64,000 bases of DNA from Alphaproteobacteria bacterium. GTDB taxonomy: Bacteria; Pseudomonadota; Alphaproteobacteria; Rhizobiales; GCA-2746425. The translations under genes were made by a program, and so were the position numbers. The stretch is taken from assembly GCA_024743215.1 (NCBI GenBank), contig JANSWZ010000014.1, forward strand, positions 1 to 64,000, given 5' to 3'. Below, in pieces: positions 54,263-64,000 of the stretch. The notes below the pieces were generated by a model. It saw only the letters and a program-made list of their open reading frames with translations, did not search any database and had not been told where the DNA came from. The number at the start of each line of letters is the position of its first letter. Within the stretch, counting starts at the first letter, position 1.

Positions 54263-55207
54263 ATGATGACAGGAGACAGGCATTTGAGCTTTGAAGCAAT
54301 TGGGAATCGCACTCACGCGCGGATGATTGATCATTTCGCAATTTGGGTGCGCTCTACATTCCTCCAGGGACCAGGTGGGAGAACATACACGCTCGTCGGT
54401 GGCGCTGTCGTGCTGTGGGCAAGTTGGCCTGCGCTCGCCACAATCGCCTTTCCAGCACCACCCTTTCTGGTTTTGGGCTGTTCGGCATTGGTTGGTTTCT
54501 TCTTTTCATACCTTTTGGCTGTCCGACAAAACCAGACGAAGACATTTTTCTCTGTTCGTCTCAGAACGATGGTGTTTGTTGCGGTTGGATTGATGGGGAA
54601 CAATGCGTTCTATCTTGCTGCAATATCGCGAATAGGCCCTGCCGAAGCAAATGTCGTGCACTACCTTTGGCCTGTCTTCCTTGTTGCATTGGCCTCCATT
54701 CTCCACCGCCGCTCACCGTCTCTGCTTCAGACCATCGGTATTGCGCTGGGGTTTTGTGGCGTTGCGGTTGCCCTGTCTCCACAAATGGGCACCAGCCTTG
54801 ATCTTTTTGGGGTCCTTCTTGGTGCCTCGGGCGCGCTTACATTCGCGATCTATTCTGTCGGAAGATCCTTCGCACGTGTTGAGACCAATGTCGTGGGACC
54901 TTCACTTGCTTTGGCCGGGATCGGTGCATTGATGGCTCACATCGTATTCGAACCGCTCTATTGGCCAACAAATGGTCAATGGGCAGCAATCGTGCTGATG
55001 GGCATTGGGCCTTTCACCGTCGCAAACATTTTCTGGGACAAGGCCACCCGCACGGGATCGGCTGCAACAATATCAAGTCTGGCTTTTCTGACGCCTCTGG
55101 CGGCGATAACACTGCTCGCTGTCTTGGGGCTGGGCGCGGTGACAGCGGCGACCGTTGCAGGTGCGCTTCTTGCAATCACCGGGGCGTTTTTGAGCTCCCG
55201 TTCTTAG
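54263..55207 (+). CDS. EamA/DMT-family transporter
   Basis: Drug/metabolite transporter superfamily protein, about 314 aa, with roughly ten hydrophobic segments in two EamA halves (AISRIGPAEANVVHYLWPVFL, WDKATRTGSAATISSLAFLTPL in part). It probably exports a small metabolite. The start is uncertain: ATG at 54263 has no ribosome binding site, while TTG at 54284 has AGGAGA 8 bases upstream. It stands 103 bases after the ABC operon and may be transcribed with it. Confidence 0.8.
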   Translation: MMTGDRHLSFEAIGNRTHARMIDHFAIWVRSTFLQGPGGRTYTLVGGAVVLWASWPALATIAFPAPPFLVLGCSALVGFFFSYLLAVRQNQTKTFFSVRLRTMVFVAVGLMGNNAFYLAAISRIGPAEANVVHYLWPVFLVALASILHRRSPSLLQTIGIALGFCGVAVALSPQMGTSLDLFGVLLGASGALTFAIYSVGRSFARVETNVVGPSLALAGIGALMAHIVFEPLYWPTNGQWAAIVLMGIGPFTVANIFWDKATRTGSAATISSLAFLTPLAAITLLAVLGLGAVTAATVAGALLAITGAFLSSRS

Positions 55208-55267
55208 GAAGGAACGGGAACTCAATGTAGCCCGTTAACGGAGCCAGATGTCAGTGCGCGACCGTTA

Positions 55268-56191
55268 TCAGAACTGGAAAGGCGCGACCGTCTTCCGCTT
55301 TCCAAGCGCACAGGCATCACAAACATGGATCATCGGTGCCAGATCAACATCACTTTGACCTGTTTCAAGCAGCCCGGTCATACGGCTGTATAGATTTGCA
55401 TATTCGTGGTCTAAGCCTTCCACAACCATCTGCCCATCAATAGAAACCTGCGCACCACCGGCCGAAAGCTTCATGGCGCCGTCATTCGTTTCTATATCGA
55501 TATCCCAGGTTTGAGGCCCCTCCTGCCGCCAGTCGAACACTGCATTCATCGGAGCAGCATCCGGATTTGCAAAACTCAAATCAGCGGCAATTGGCGTGTC
55601 CCGATTATCCGGATACTCCAGAACCGCGTCCGTAAGATGTACCGAATAGGGCAGAATTTCCGTCATGATCGACAGAGCGTTGATACCGGGGTCAAATACG
55701 CCCAATCCGCCCGGCTCCCAAATCCATTCCTGACCTGGGTGCCAGCGCCTGACATCCTCTTTCCAGGTAATTTGAAAACGCTTGAGGGTGCGCGTAGCGA
55801 GCCAGCTCTTGGCCGCTGGTACACCATCGGCATAGCGCGAATGCCAGGTGGCAAACAAGGTGACACCCTTTTGCTTGGCGAGACGCTCAAGCGTATAGCA
55901 TTCAGCAAGGCTCTGCCCTGGCGGCTTTTCCAGCATTACATGACGGCCGGCCTCAAGCGCCTTGCGGGCGTAATCAAAACGTGGCTGCGGCGGAATTGAA
56001 AGCGAGATAACCTCAATGTCCGGCCGTTTGGCCAGCAATTCATCAATGGTCGAAAAATGCTCTACGCCTTCTACGGATGCATTTCGGCTCACAGTTGCGG
56101 CCAGTTCCCAGGCATCATCGGCTGCTATGGACGGAATATGCTGATCTCGGGCAATCTTCCCGATCCCAACAAGGGCTACTTTGCGGCTCAT
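55268..56191 (-). CDS. Gfo/Idh/MocA-family aldose 1-dehydrogenase
   Basis: A 307-aa NAD(P)-dependent oxidoreductase. The Rossmann motif VGIGKIARDQHIP is at the N-terminus and the family EKPPGQ motif near residue 90. It resembles galactose/arabinose 1-dehydrogenase of Azospirillum and Rhizobium types. Its ATG overlaps the stop of the dehydratase gene. With that gene and the ChvE transporter it fits non-phosphorylative L-arabinose/D-galactose oxidation. Substrate is inferred. Confidence 0.82.
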   Translation of the reverse strand: MSRKVALVGIGKIARDQHIPSIAADDAWELAATVSRNASVEGVEHFSTIDELLAKRPDIEVISLSIPPQPRFDYARKALEAGRHVMLEKPPGQSLAECYTLERLAKQKGVTLFATWHSRYADGVPAAKSWLATRTLKRFQITWKEDVRRWHPGQEWIWEPGGLGVFDPGINALSIMTEILPYSVHLTDAVLEYPDNRDTPIAADLSFANPDAAPMNAVFDWRQEGPQTWDIDIETNDGAMKLSAGGAQVSIDGQMVVEGLDHEYANLYSRMTGLLETGQSDVDLAPMIHVCDACALGKRKTVAPFQF

Positions 56192-57933
56192 CAGTGTGAA
56201 TCCTTTCCAACGGCAGATCCACGACATCCCTTCAGGAAGTCAAAATCGGCTCCGGTATCTGCGCCTTCCACGTGGTCATGAAACAGTTTTGCATATCCAC
56301 TTTCCGGCAATTCATGAATGGGTGTCCATGAAGCCAGACGTTCCGTCAACTCGTCATCGCTGATATCAAGATGAATGCGGCGTGCGGCCACATCAAGTTC
56401 AATCATGTCTCCATTGCGAACAATGGCCAGCGGCCCGCCTGCGGCAGCTTCCGGTGCTGTGTGAAGCACCACCGTGCCATAGGCCGTGCCAGACATGCGC
56501 GCATCGGAAATGCGCACCATATCCGTGATGCCTTTTTTCAGAATTTTGGGCGGCAAGCCCATATTGCCAACCTCGGACATGCCGGGATAGCCTTTTGGTC
56601 CGCAATTCTTCAACACCATGACGCAGGTCTCATCAATGTCCAGCTGATCATCATCGATCTTCACCTTGTAATCATCAATGTCTTCAAAAACGACCGCTCG
56701 CCCGCGGTGCTTCAGCAAAGAAGGTGACGCCGCAGATGGTTTCAGAACAGCACCATTTGGTGCCAGATTGCCGCGCAGAACAGCAATGCCACCCTGATCA
56801 GTCAGCGCCTGCTCAACCGGGCGAATAACGTCCTCGTCCCAGTTTCTGGCACCACTGACTTCATCCCAAACGGTTTCGCCTGATACGGTCAATGCATCCT
56901 TGTGTAGCTTTCCCCCCTCACCCAGCATTTTCAGGACAACCGGCAGACCGCCTGCATAGAAGAACTCCTCCATCAGATATTCGCCCGATGGCATGAGATT
57001 GACAATCGTGGGAACATCCTTGCCGCAACGGTCCCAGTCATCAAGAGTCAGATCAATGCCGACACGTCCGGCAAGGGCCAGCAGATGCACCACAGCATTG
57101 GTTGATCCACCGATGGCACCATTGGTGCGAATGGCATTTTCAAAGGCTTCTTTGGTCATGATGTCAGACGGCTTTAAATCATCCTTGACCATTTGAACGA
57201 TGCGCCGTCCGGTGATTTGCGCCATCACACGGCGGCGGGAATCCACAGCTGGAATGGCTGCATTGCCGGAAAGCGCCATGCCAAGCGCTTCTGCCATGGA
57301 GGCCATCGTGGAAGCCGTTCCCATTGTGTTGCACGTGCCCGACGAGCGAGACATGGACTGCTCGGCTTCCAGAAATTCTTCCTGATTCATGTCACCGGCT
57401 TTCACCGCTTCAGAAAACTTCCAAAGATGCGTACCCGACCCAACACGCTCGCCGCGGAACCAACCGTTCAACATCGGGCCACCAGTCACGACAATTGAGG
57501 GAATATCTGTCGAGGCCGCGCCCATAAGAAGAGACGGTGTGGTCTTGTCGCATCCAACAAGCAGCACCGCGCCATCAATCGGCTGGCCACGCATGGCCTC
57601 CTCAACGGCCATGGCTGCCAGGTTTCGATACATCATGGCTGTTGGCCGAAATGTATTTTCAGACGCCGAGAACACAGGCACTTCAAGTGGAAATCCGCCC
57701 GCTTCCCAGACACCCGCTTTCACCTTCTCGGCCAGTTCGCGCAAATGGCCGTTGCAGGGCGTCAGATCCGACCATGTGTTCATGATGCCGATGATCGGTC
57801 GACCATCGAACAGATCGTGTGGGTAACCCTGATTTTTCAGCCAGCCACGATGGTAGATCGTGTCACGAGACGTGCCACCATACCATTCCTGCGATCGCAA
57901 TTTCCGAGGCCACTGGGCGGGTTTGAATGTCAT
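56191..57933 (-). CDS. IlvD/Edd-family sugar-acid dehydratase (L-arabonate type)
   Basis: Iron-sulfur dehydratase, 580 aa, probably converting L-arabonate to 2-keto-3-deoxy-L-arabonate. Cluster and active-site segments [15 protein letters not shown] and [12 protein letters not shown] are present. The length and N-terminus ([19 protein letters not shown] in part) match rhizobial L-arabonate dehydratase rather than IlvD dihydroxyacid dehydratase. It lies 4 bases after gguC. Confidence 0.87.
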   Translation of the reverse strand: MTFKPAQWPRKLRSQEWYGGTSRDTIYHRGWLKNQGYPHDLFDGRPIIGIMNTWSDLTPCNGHLRELAEKVKAGVWEAGGFPLEVPVFSASENTFRPTAMMYRNLAAMAVEEAMRGQPIDGAVLLVGCDKTTPSLLMGAASTDIPSIVVTGGPMLNGWFRGERVGSGTHLWKFSEAVKAGDMNQEEFLEAEQSMSRSSGTCNTMGTASTMASMAEALGMALSGNAAIPAVDSRRRVMAQITGRRIVQMVKDDLKPSDIMTKEAFENAIRTNGAIGGSTNAVVHLLALAGRVGIDLTLDDWDRCGKDVPTIVNLMPSGEYLMEEFFYAGGLPVVLKMLGEGGKLHKDALTVSGETVWDEVSGARNWDEDVIRPVEQALTDQGGIAVLRGNLAPNGAVLKPSAASPSLLKHRGRAVVFEDIDDYKVKIDDDQLDIDETCVMVLKNCGPKGYPGMSEVGNMGLPPKILKKGITDMVRISDARMSGTAYGTVVLHTAPEAAAGGPLAIVRNGDMIELDVAARRIHLDISDDELTERLASWTPIHELPESGYAKLFHDHVEGADTGADFDFLKGCRGSAVGKDSH

Positions 57934-57937
57934 GAAC

Positions 57938-58933
57938 CTAAAGTGCTTTCACTTGGAATGCTGCATCGCTTTTTTCGGCCACAGCAAGCGGATTGCGCAA
58001 TGGCAAGCCAAAGCCAGGCGCTTTGATTTCGAATTCATCGCCTGCTTCACAACGAATATTATCTGCGAAGGACAGGGTTGCCGTCCCAAACATGTGAACG
58101 TGAATATCGCCCGGATGACGGAAAAGCTCGTATTTGAAGTGATGATGCTCAAGGTTCGCAATGGTGTGAGACATGTTGGTCTCCCCCGACAGGAAAGGCT
58201 TGGACCACATGACCTGGCCGTTGCGCAAAATGGAACTTGTGCCCTGAATATCATTCGGCAGATCATCGACCAGTACTTCAGGACCAAAGGATGCATCCCG
58301 CAATTTGGAATGGGCAAGATACAGATAATTGACCCGCTCCATCACATGATCTGAAAATTCATTGGAAAGTGCAAAGCCGACCCGGTAGGGCGTTCCGGTA
58401 TCGCCGACAACATAGATGCCGGCTATCTCTGGTTCTTCGCCCCCATCATCAGCAAACGGAAGCGCTTTCAGCGCTCCGCCCGGCGCAATCGCCGTGGTCC
58501 CGTTGCCCTTGTAGAACCATTCCGGTTGCACGCCAGCTTGTCCGGCTTGCGGCTTTCCAGCTTCCAGACCCATTTTGAACATCTTCATGGAATCGGTCAC
58601 TTTCTCTGCTTCCACAGTATTGGCCGCATGCATGGCATCGCGTGTGGAGGCTGACCCAAGATGCGTCAGGCCGGTTCCGGTCAAAATCATATGGGCCGGA
58701 TCATCATGATGGATTGGCAGCAGCACTCTACCTTCTGCAGCCAGCGCTTCAAGATCAACGGACGGCCCCAAAGAGTGCGAGCGAACACAATTGGAAAGCG
58801 ACATGCCCTCGCGAATCGCCTTTTGAGCCAGCGCATATGTGCTGGCGACATTTTCAACAATCGACGCCTCGGTCCCATTTCGCACCACAACACTGACGCC
58901 GCCTGAACTGTTTTGAATCTGTGAAAGAAGCAT
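57938..58933 (-). CDS. gguC: GguC/AraD1-family FAH-fold protein
   Basis: A 331-aa fumarylacetoacetate hydrolase-fold protein of the GguC (AraD1) family, named in Agrobacterium beside chvE-gguAB. The PHDDPAHMILTGTGLTHLGS-type centre, GVQPEWFYKGNG and an EPEIAGIYVVGDTG segment fit. It may dehydrate 2-keto-3-deoxy sugar acid to the semialdehyde, completing the pathway with the two enzymes downstream; the reaction is inferred. It starts 3 bases after gguB. Confidence 0.85.
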   Translation of the reverse strand: MLLSQIQNSSGGVSVVVRNGTEASIVENVASTYALAQKAIREGMSLSNCVRSHSLGPSVDLEALAAEGRVLLPIHHDDPAHMILTGTGLTHLGSASTRDAMHAANTVEAEKVTDSMKMFKMGLEAGKPQAGQAGVQPEWFYKGNGTTAIAPGGALKALPFADDGGEEPEIAGIYVVGDTGTPYRVGFALSNEFSDHVMERVNYLYLAHSKLRDASFGPEVLVDDLPNDIQGTSSILRNGQVMWSKPFLSGETNMSHTIANLEHHHFKYELFRHPGDIHVHMFGTATLSFADNIRCEAGDEFEIKAPGFGLPLRNPLAVAEKSDAAFQVKAL

Positions 58934-58936
58934 GCG

Positions 58937-60181
58937 TCACCCTTGCTTGTTTTTATTGTAAACGTCGAAAATGACCGCTGCCAACAACACCAGACCCTTG
59001 ATCATCTGCTGATAATCAATACCGATTCCCATGATGGACATGCCGTTGTTCAAGACGCCCATCAAAAATGCGCCGACAACCGCGCCAATGATTGTGCCAA
59101 CACCGCCGGACATGGAAGCGCCGCCAATGAAGACCGCGGCAATCACATCAAGTTCCAGAGCAAAGCCCGCTTTGGGCGTTGCGGTGTTCAGACGCGCAGC
59201 AAAAACCAGACCGGCGGCGGCCGCCAGAAAGCCCATATTCATGAACGCCAGAAATGTCAGGCGCTCGGTTTTGATACCGGACAGTTTCGCCGCTTTCACA
59301 TTGCCACCAAGCGCGTAGATCCTGCGGCCGATAATAGTGCTTTCTGTCAGGAACGTGTAGATAACGGTCAGCACGCCCATGGTCAGAAGAACATTCGGCA
59401 AACCGCGAAATTGAGCCAGCTTGTAGGTAACGAACACAAGAGCCGCCGCAACAATAAAGGTACGGGCAACAAAGATGATTTGCGGTTCTTCATTCATGCC
59501 ATAGGACTGGTTCAGCGCACGCGTGCGAACCCCCATCCAGACAATCAACCCAGCCGCAATAACACCGGAGGCAACCGCCAATGTATTGATCTGGCGGACG
59601 TCGAAGAACTCAGCAATGCTGGTTCCGATACCGGCAGGAAAGATATCAGGCAGAAAGCCCGTCGCAATGATCTGAAATTCACGCGGAAACGGACCAACCG
59701 ATTGTCCCTCCAGGAGCAATAGAGAAAGCCCCCTGAACACCAGCATACCGGCAAGGGTCACGATGAAGGATGGTATTCTCCAATAGGCAACCCAATACCC
59801 CTGTGCAGCGCCAATGGCGGCACCCGTTGCAAGACAAATCACCGTCGTCAAATAGATATTGACGTCGTAATTGACGATCAAAACCGCCGCAAGGGCCCCG
59901 ACAAATCCCATCACTGAGCCAACCGACAGATCGATATGGCCGGCAACAATGACAATCAACATGCCAAGCGCCATGATGATGATGTAGGAATTCTGCAGCA
60001 GCAGATTGGTGACATTGATCGCACGCAGCAACGTGCCTTCTGTGACGATCTGGAAGAACACCATCACGGCAATCAGCGCCAGCAACAATCCATACTGCCT
60101 CAAATTGGCAGACAGATAATGGCTGATGCTTTTTTCATTTGCCGAAGATGGAGCGGTTGGCTCGCTATTTGCCACGTTCAT
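58937..60181 (-). CDS. gguB: multiple-monosaccharide ABC transporter permease
   Basis: Inner-membrane permease of the RbsC/XylH class, GguB/MmsB type, 414 aa with about ten hydrophobic segments. The VIVAGHIDLSVGSVMGF and DVIAAVFIGGASMSGGVGTI segments are family marks. It is encoded 11 bases after gguA. It imports the sugars bound by ChvE. Confidence 0.92.
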   Translation of the reverse strand: MNVANSEPTAPSSANEKSISHYLSANLRQYGLLLALIAVMVFFQIVTEGTLLRAINVTNLLLQNSYIIIMALGMLIVIVAGHIDLSVGSVMGFVGALAAVLIVNYDVNIYLTTVICLATGAAIGAAQGYWVAYWRIPSFIVTLAGMLVFRGLSLLLLEGQSVGPFPREFQIIATGFLPDIFPAGIGTSIAEFFDVRQINTLAVASGVIAAGLIVWMGVRTRALNQSYGMNEEPQIIFVARTFIVAAALVFVTYKLAQFRGLPNVLLTMGVLTVIYTFLTESTIIGRRIYALGGNVKAAKLSGIKTERLTFLAFMNMGFLAAAAGLVFAARLNTATPKAGFALELDVIAAVFIGGASMSGGVGTIIGAVVGAFLMGVLNNGMSIMGIGIDYQQMIKGLVLLAAVIFDVYNKNKQG

Positions 60182-60192
60182 TCTGGGTCTTT

Positions 60193-61710
60193 CTATTCGT
60201 TGACAATGAGCGACATGATGCGCTCCTGGCTTGCTTCTGCGGCCGACAGCTGGCCAACAAGAGCGCCTTCGTTCATGACATAAATCCGGTCACACATACC
60301 AAGCAGTTCCGGCATCTCCGATGAAATCATCACAACGCCTTTCCCCTGCTCCGCCAATTCGTTGATGATCGTGTAGATTTCGTATTTTGCGCCCACATCG
60401 ATACCGCGCGTTGGTTCATCCAGAATCAGCACTTCAGGCTCTGTGAACAGCCATTTCGCCAGAACGACTTTCTGCTGATTGCCACCAGACAGATTCACCG
60501 TTTTCTGGAACACTGAAGGTGTCCGGATAGCCAGCGCTTCGCGGTACTTCTCAGCGACTTTCGTTTCTTCGTTCTTTTTCAAGATTGACCCGACCGCAAC
60601 AGCTTCAAGATTTGCCAGCGTCGTGTTGAACTGAATGGTCTCATCCAGCACAAGACCAAGGGATTTTCGATCTTCGGTAACGTAAGAAATTCCAGCTTCA
60701 ATGGCGCGGTCCACGGAACTCACGTCAACTTCTGTTCCATTCAATTTGACGCTGCCCGAAATTTTCCGTCCATAGGATCGGCCGAAGATGGACATGGCCA
60801 GTTCAGTGCGACCCGACCCCATCAATCCGGCAATACCGACGACTTCTCCGGCTCTGACGTTAAACGCAGCGTTCGTAATGACCTGGCGCTCAACGTGCTC
60901 GGGATGCCACACGTCCCAGTTTTCCACCTCCAGAAGCATTTTTCCAGGGGCGCGTTCATGCTCAGGAAACCGGTGTGTCATATCCCGGCCGACCATATCA
61001 CGCACAATGTCGTCTTCACTGAAACCGGCTTTTGCATTCAGCTTGGAAACCGTCGTTCCATCACGAATGACCGTCACCGTGTCGGCCACGTAGCGCACTT
61101 CGCCCAGCTTGTGGGAAATGATGATGCTGGTGACCCCCTGGGTCTTCAACTCAAGCATCAGGTCCAGAAGTTTGCGACTGTCGTTTTCCTGCAAGGCTGC
61201 TGTTGGCTCATCCAGAATGAGCAGCTTCACATCCTTGGAAAGCGCCTTTGCGATTTCCACAAGCTGCTGCTTGCCAACGCCAATACCATCCACTTTGGTT
61301 GTTGGCGCTTCCACAAGGCCAACCTTGGCCAGAAGTTCTTCGGTGCGTCTGTTTGTTTCGTGCCAGTTTATGACACCGTGTTTTGCACGCTCATTGCCCA
61401 GAAAAATGTTTTCGGCGATTGAGAGCTGTGGAACCAGAGCAAGTTCCTGATGAATGATGATAACGCCGTGATCTTCTGAATCACGGATATCCCGGAACTG
61501 AGCGGGCTTGCCATCATAGATGATCTCCCCCTCATACTGGCCGTGCGGATAGACACCGGACAGCACTTTCATAAGGGTAGACTTACCAGCACCATTCTCA
61601 CCGACAACGGCGTGAATTTCGCCCTTCGACACTGTCAGATTGACCTGATCAAGAGCCTTCACGCCCGGAAACGTCTTGGTAATGTCACGCATTTCAAGAA
61701 GCGAAGACAT
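60193..61710 (-). CDS. gguA: multiple-monosaccharide ABC transporter ATP-binding protein
   Basis: Tandem ATPase of the RbsA/XylG/MmsA class, 505 aa. The first domain has Walker [13 protein letters not shown] (residues about 35-46); the second is degenerate at its Walker A ([11 protein letters not shown]), as is usual, and retains [15 protein letters not shown] and [13 protein letters not shown]. It lies between chvE and gguB, 78 bases after chvE with a strong stem-loop in that gap. Confidence 0.93.
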   Translation of the reverse strand: MSSLLEMRDITKTFPGVKALDQVNLTVSKGEIHAVVGENGAGKSTLMKVLSGVYPHGQYEGEIIYDGKPAQFRDIRDSEDHGVIIIHQELALVPQLSIAENIFLGNERAKHGVINWHETNRRTEELLAKVGLVEAPTTKVDGIGVGKQQLVEIAKALSKDVKLLILDEPTAALQENDSRKLLDLMLELKTQGVTSIIISHKLGEVRYVADTVTVIRDGTTVSKLNAKAGFSEDDIVRDMVGRDMTHRFPEHERAPGKMLLEVENWDVWHPEHVERQVITNAAFNVRAGEVVGIAGLMGSGRTELAMSIFGRSYGRKISGSVKLNGTEVDVSSVDRAIEAGISYVTEDRKSLGLVLDETIQFNTTLANLEAVAVGSILKKNEETKVAEKYREALAIRTPSVFQKTVNLSGGNQQKVVLAKWLFTEPEVLILDEPTRGIDVGAKYEIYTIINELAEQGKGVVMISSEMPELLGMCDRIYVMNEGALVGQLSAAEASQERIMSLIVNE

Positions 61711-61743
61711 GGTTGGCCCACATGTTTGGTTAAAGGCAGAGAT

Positions 61744-61775
61744 ACGCCCGACTACGATGATCGCAGCCGGGCGCA
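61744..61775 (-). other. long intercistronic stem-loop after chvE
   Basis: On the minus strand the arms, with cores CCCGGCTGCG and CGTAGTCGGG, extend outward through GCG/CGT and pair for about 14 bp with some G/T wobbles around the loop ATCAT. There is no T-run. It sits 14 bases after the chvE stop and should protect the binding-protein message. Confidence 0.6.
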
Positions 61776-61788
61776 GGGAGGAAACAGA

Positions 61789-62865
61789 TTACTTGATCTG
61801 GTCCATTGTGTAGTAACCGCTGCCAATCAGGATTTCTTCCCAATTGGAACCATCGACTGAAACAGGCTCCAGCAGATAGGACGGGACGACCTTCACACCA
61901 TTATCGTATGTGGAGGTGTCGTTGATCTCAGGCTCGCCGCCACCAAGCAGCGCATCAACCATGCCGACAGTGACACGGGCAAGTTCGCGGGTATCTTTGA
62001 AAACCGTTGAATATTGCTCGCCTGCAAGAATTGATTTGACGGAAGGCACTTCCGCATCCTGGCCGGATACGATTGGCATCTTCAGATCACCGGAGCCGTA
62101 GCCAACACCCTTCAGGGAAGACAGAATACCAATGGAAAGACCATCATAAGGGGACAGAACACCATGGATTTCCATGTCAGTGTAGTGAGCTGACAGAAGA
62201 TTATCCATCCGGGACTGAGCAACAGCACCATCCCAACGCAGCGTACCAACTGTATCCATGCCCATCTGGCCGGAAACGATATTGACAGTGCCTGCATCGA
62301 TCAAAGGCTGGAGTACACTCATGCCGCCATCATAGAAGAAATAGGCGTTGTTATCATCTGGCGATCCGCCAAACAGTTCCACATTATAAGGCCCGTCGCC
62401 GAAGCGTGCTTTCAGACCGTCAACCAGTGATGTTGCCTGCTGAACGCCAACCTTGAAATTATCGAAAGTCGCGTAATAATCAACATTGCCACTGTCCCGG
62501 ATCAGTCGGTCATAAGCAATGACCTTAATGCCAGCAGCTGCAGCGTTTTCAAGCGCATTTGAAAGGGTCGTGCCGTCAATGGCAGCAATCACGAGCACAT
62601 CGGCGCCCTTGGTGATCATGTTTTCAATTTGAGCAAGCTGATTTGGAATATCGTCTTCTGCATATTGAAGATCGGTTCCGTAACCGGCGGCCTCAAACTG
62701 CTCGACCATTGAATTGCCGTCGGAAATCCAACGCGCTGAAGACTTGGTTGGCATCGCAATGCCGATTGTGCCTTTGTCCTGAGCAAATGCTGACCCGACC
62801 ACAGGTCCGGAAACAGCGGTTGCCACGGCGGCGACAGCCACCAGGCTTTTTGTAAATAGGTTCAT
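61789..62865 (-). CDS. chvE: multiple-sugar-binding periplasmic protein
   Basis: Type I periplasmic sugar-binding protein, 358 aa, ChvE/MmsE family, with a signal peptide cut near GSAFAQD. Family segments include [16 protein letters not shown] at the mature start, [12 protein letters not shown] and [19 protein letters not shown]. In Agrobacterium, ChvE also signals sugar to a sensor kinase; I see no such kinase here. A CAGGAGG ribosome binding site lies just upstream. The divergent gene is a GbpR-like regulator. Confidence 0.92.
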   Translation of the reverse strand: MNLFTKSLVAVAAVATAVSGPVVGSAFAQDKGTIGIAMPTKSSARWISDGNSMVEQFEAAGYGTDLQYAEDDIPNQLAQIENMITKGADVLVIAAIDGTTLSNALENAAAAGIKVIAYDRLIRDSGNVDYYATFDNFKVGVQQATSLVDGLKARFGDGPYNVELFGGSPDDNNAYFFYDGGMSVLQPLIDAGTVNIVSGQMGMDTVGTLRWDGAVAQSRMDNLLSAHYTDMEIHGVLSPYDGLSIGILSSLKGVGYGSGDLKMPIVSGQDAEVPSVKSILAGEQYSTVFKDTRELARVTVGMVDALLGGGEPEINDTSTYDNGVKVVPSYLLEPVSVDGSNWEEILIGSGYYTMDQIK

Positions 62866-62876
62866 TTTTTCCTCCT

Positions 62877-62898
62877 GTGGTCAGCGCAACGCGACCAC
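62877..62898. promoter_or_regulatory. inverted repeat in the chvE-gbpR gap
   Basis: GTGGTC (62877-62882) and GACCAC (62893-62898) flank a 10-base spacer, immediately upstream of the chvE ribosome binding site. It could be an operator for the divergent LysR regulator or a leader hairpin. There is no ATAC-N7-GTAT box here. Confidence 0.4.
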
Positions 62899-63018
62899 AT
62901 AATTGCTAATTTCAGCATCTGGCAACGCTCTGCGGCGCGTCCGGATGGGGGGAGAGTGACCGCGCTTTACATACCGGTCAAATCATTTAAAACTATACAT
63001 ACATACCAAAAAAGAAAT

Positions 63019-63990
63019 GTGAAAGAGCCGCACTTGCCCATAGATTTGTTGCGACAAGGATTGAAGCTGTCACATCTGCGCTTAGCTGCCGCTTTGGGTG
63101 AAGGCGTTGGAATTTCCGCTGCGGCCAACAAATTGGGCATCACACAACCGGCCGCATCAAGACTTGCCTCCGAGCTGGAGCGCCTGTGCGGCACAAATAT
63201 CTACACACGCACCGGTCGCGGGATTGAACTCACCGAAGCCGGCAGAAGCTTTGCCCATCGCAGTGCGCGCGTCCTGCGCGAAATTGGAGATGCAGGCCGA
63301 GAGATCACCGAAATCGGCCAGGGTCTGAGCGGACATGTCACATTTGGCTCGGTCACCGGGCCGTCCATTGACTACGCAATTCCCTCAATTCGGCGCCTCA
63401 GGCTCAGCTATCCGAACATCTCGATCGGAATTGAGGTCGCGGCCAGCGATGTCCTGGTCTCCCTGCTACAGGAAGGCCGTCTTGATTTTGCCTTGTGCCG
63501 CATTCCACCAGACGTGGATGCGAGTCGTTTCAGGCAAATACCGAAACTGGATGAACCAATCAGTTTTGTCGCCCGCAGAGGCCATCCATTGGCCAAGCCA
63601 GATTTTGCAGCCCCAACCGAGGCTCTGCTGCTATATGACTGGATTGTACCGAAACCGGGGACCATATTGCGCACCACGGTGGAGCGCGCATTGCGCCATG
63701 AAAAAAGAGACCTGCCCCAACGTACTCTGACCACATCATCCTATCTGTTTACGCTGGCGCTGGTGCGCCAGACAAACGGAATTGCACCCATTGCCAGCAG
63801 TGTGGCCCGAAGCTTTGCCGGTGAGATTGGACAGGAAGCCGACATTGTCATTCTGGCAACTGATTTGTCTGTATCCGTGGAACCATATGCGCTTGTTATG
63901 AGCGCAGACACCGAACTGACGCCTGCAGCGGAAACCGTCCTCGGTGAAATCAACAGAACCTTTCAGAACGAACGAAAATCTGTGACCTAG
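63019..63990 (+). CDS. gbpR: LysR-family regulator, GbpR-like
   Basis: A 323-aa regulator with a winged helix at residues about 15-75 (GISAAANKLGITQPAASRLASELERL) and a C-terminal effector domain. Position divergent from chvE matches gbpR, the galactose/arabinose regulator of chvE in Agrobacterium. I prefer the GTG at 63019 because the residues after it fit the family; a GTG at 62956 has a better purine-rich leader (GGGGGAGA) and would add 21 residues. The stop at 63988 lies 10 bases before the window end. Confidence 0.82.
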   Translation: MKEPHLPIDLLRQGLKLSHLRLAAALGEGVGISAAANKLGITQPAASRLASELERLCGTNIYTRTGRGIELTEAGRSFAHRSARVLREIGDAGREITEIGQGLSGHVTFGSVTGPSIDYAIPSIRRLRLSYPNISIGIEVAASDVLVSLLQEGRLDFALCRIPPDVDASRFRQIPKLDEPISFVARRGHPLAKPDFAAPTEALLLYDWIVPKPGTILRTTVERALRHEKRDLPQRTLTTSSYLFTLALVRQTNGIAPIASSVARSFAGEIGQEADIVILATDLSVSVEPYALVMSADTELTPAAETVLGEINRTFQNERKSVT

Positions 63991-64000
63991 TCAGATTTTC

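Overview
The window looks like part of an alphaproteobacterial chromosome. The indicators are a ChvE/GguAB sugar uptake locus with a GbpR-like LysR regulator, the style of the heterotetrameric NAD-dependent formate dehydrogenase, a fused urease gamma/beta gene and a moderate-to-high G+C content. Rhizobiales or Rhodobacterales are the best guesses; I cannot name a genus. I see no tRNA, rRNA, CRISPR array, insertion sequence or phage gene.

The first 38 kb form an amide, one-carbon and nitrogen island. From the left: formate dehydrogenase alpha subunit and formate-tetrahydrofolate ligase (1-4.6 kb); a leftward amidase operon, amiE followed by a NorQ-like AAA+ ATPase and a NorD-like von Willebrand A protein (4.6-8.9 kb); then a divergent rightward operon (9.9-27.1 kb). 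That operon holds a five-gene Urt-type amide/urea ABC transporter, both subunits of N,N-dimethylformamidase (DMFase), a Rieske-oxygenase-like protein that has lost its metal ligands, a Sel1-repeat protein, a small unknown protein, the AmiC/AmiR amide sensor-antiterminator pair and a complete urease set. Next come a GlxA/GbdR-type regulator and a divergent four-gene N-methylglutamate dehydrogenase operon (27.1-33.2 kb). A convergent operon of N-methylglutamate synthase, gamma-glutamylmethylamide synthetase and an XRE-cupin regulator follows (33.4-38.6 kb). Together they can hydrolyse dimethylformamide to dimethylamine and formate, oxidise or assimilate the formate, and take methylamine through the N-methylglutamate pathway. 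The dimethylamine-to-methylamine enzyme is not in the window.

The 989-base gap between amiE and the transporter operon is the regulatory centre. Reading outward on both strands, each leader carries two hairpins with six-base loops having A at position 1 and G at position 4, closed by GAC/GTC or a close variant. The spacers are 52 and 51 bases. This fits the known RNA target of ANTAR antiterminators such as AmiR, so one AmiC/AmiR sensor probably controls both arms.

From 39 to 49.3 kb a LysR regulator faces a second catabolic operon: MFS transporter, FAD monooxygenase-like protein, two AhpD/CMD-like proteins, opine-dehydrogenase-like protein and a spermidine/putrescine-type ABC transporter. 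Its substrate is unknown. From 49.5 to 55.2 kb lie a small unknown gene, an ECF sigma factor with a secreted NTF2-like partner, a polar amino acid ABC transporter and an EamA exporter. From 55.3 to 64 kb a leftward sugar-acid operon (aldose dehydrogenase, arabonate-type dehydratase, GguC, GguB, GguA, ChvE) faces the GbpR-like regulator. ABC operons here repeatedly carry strong stem-loops just after the binding-protein gene.
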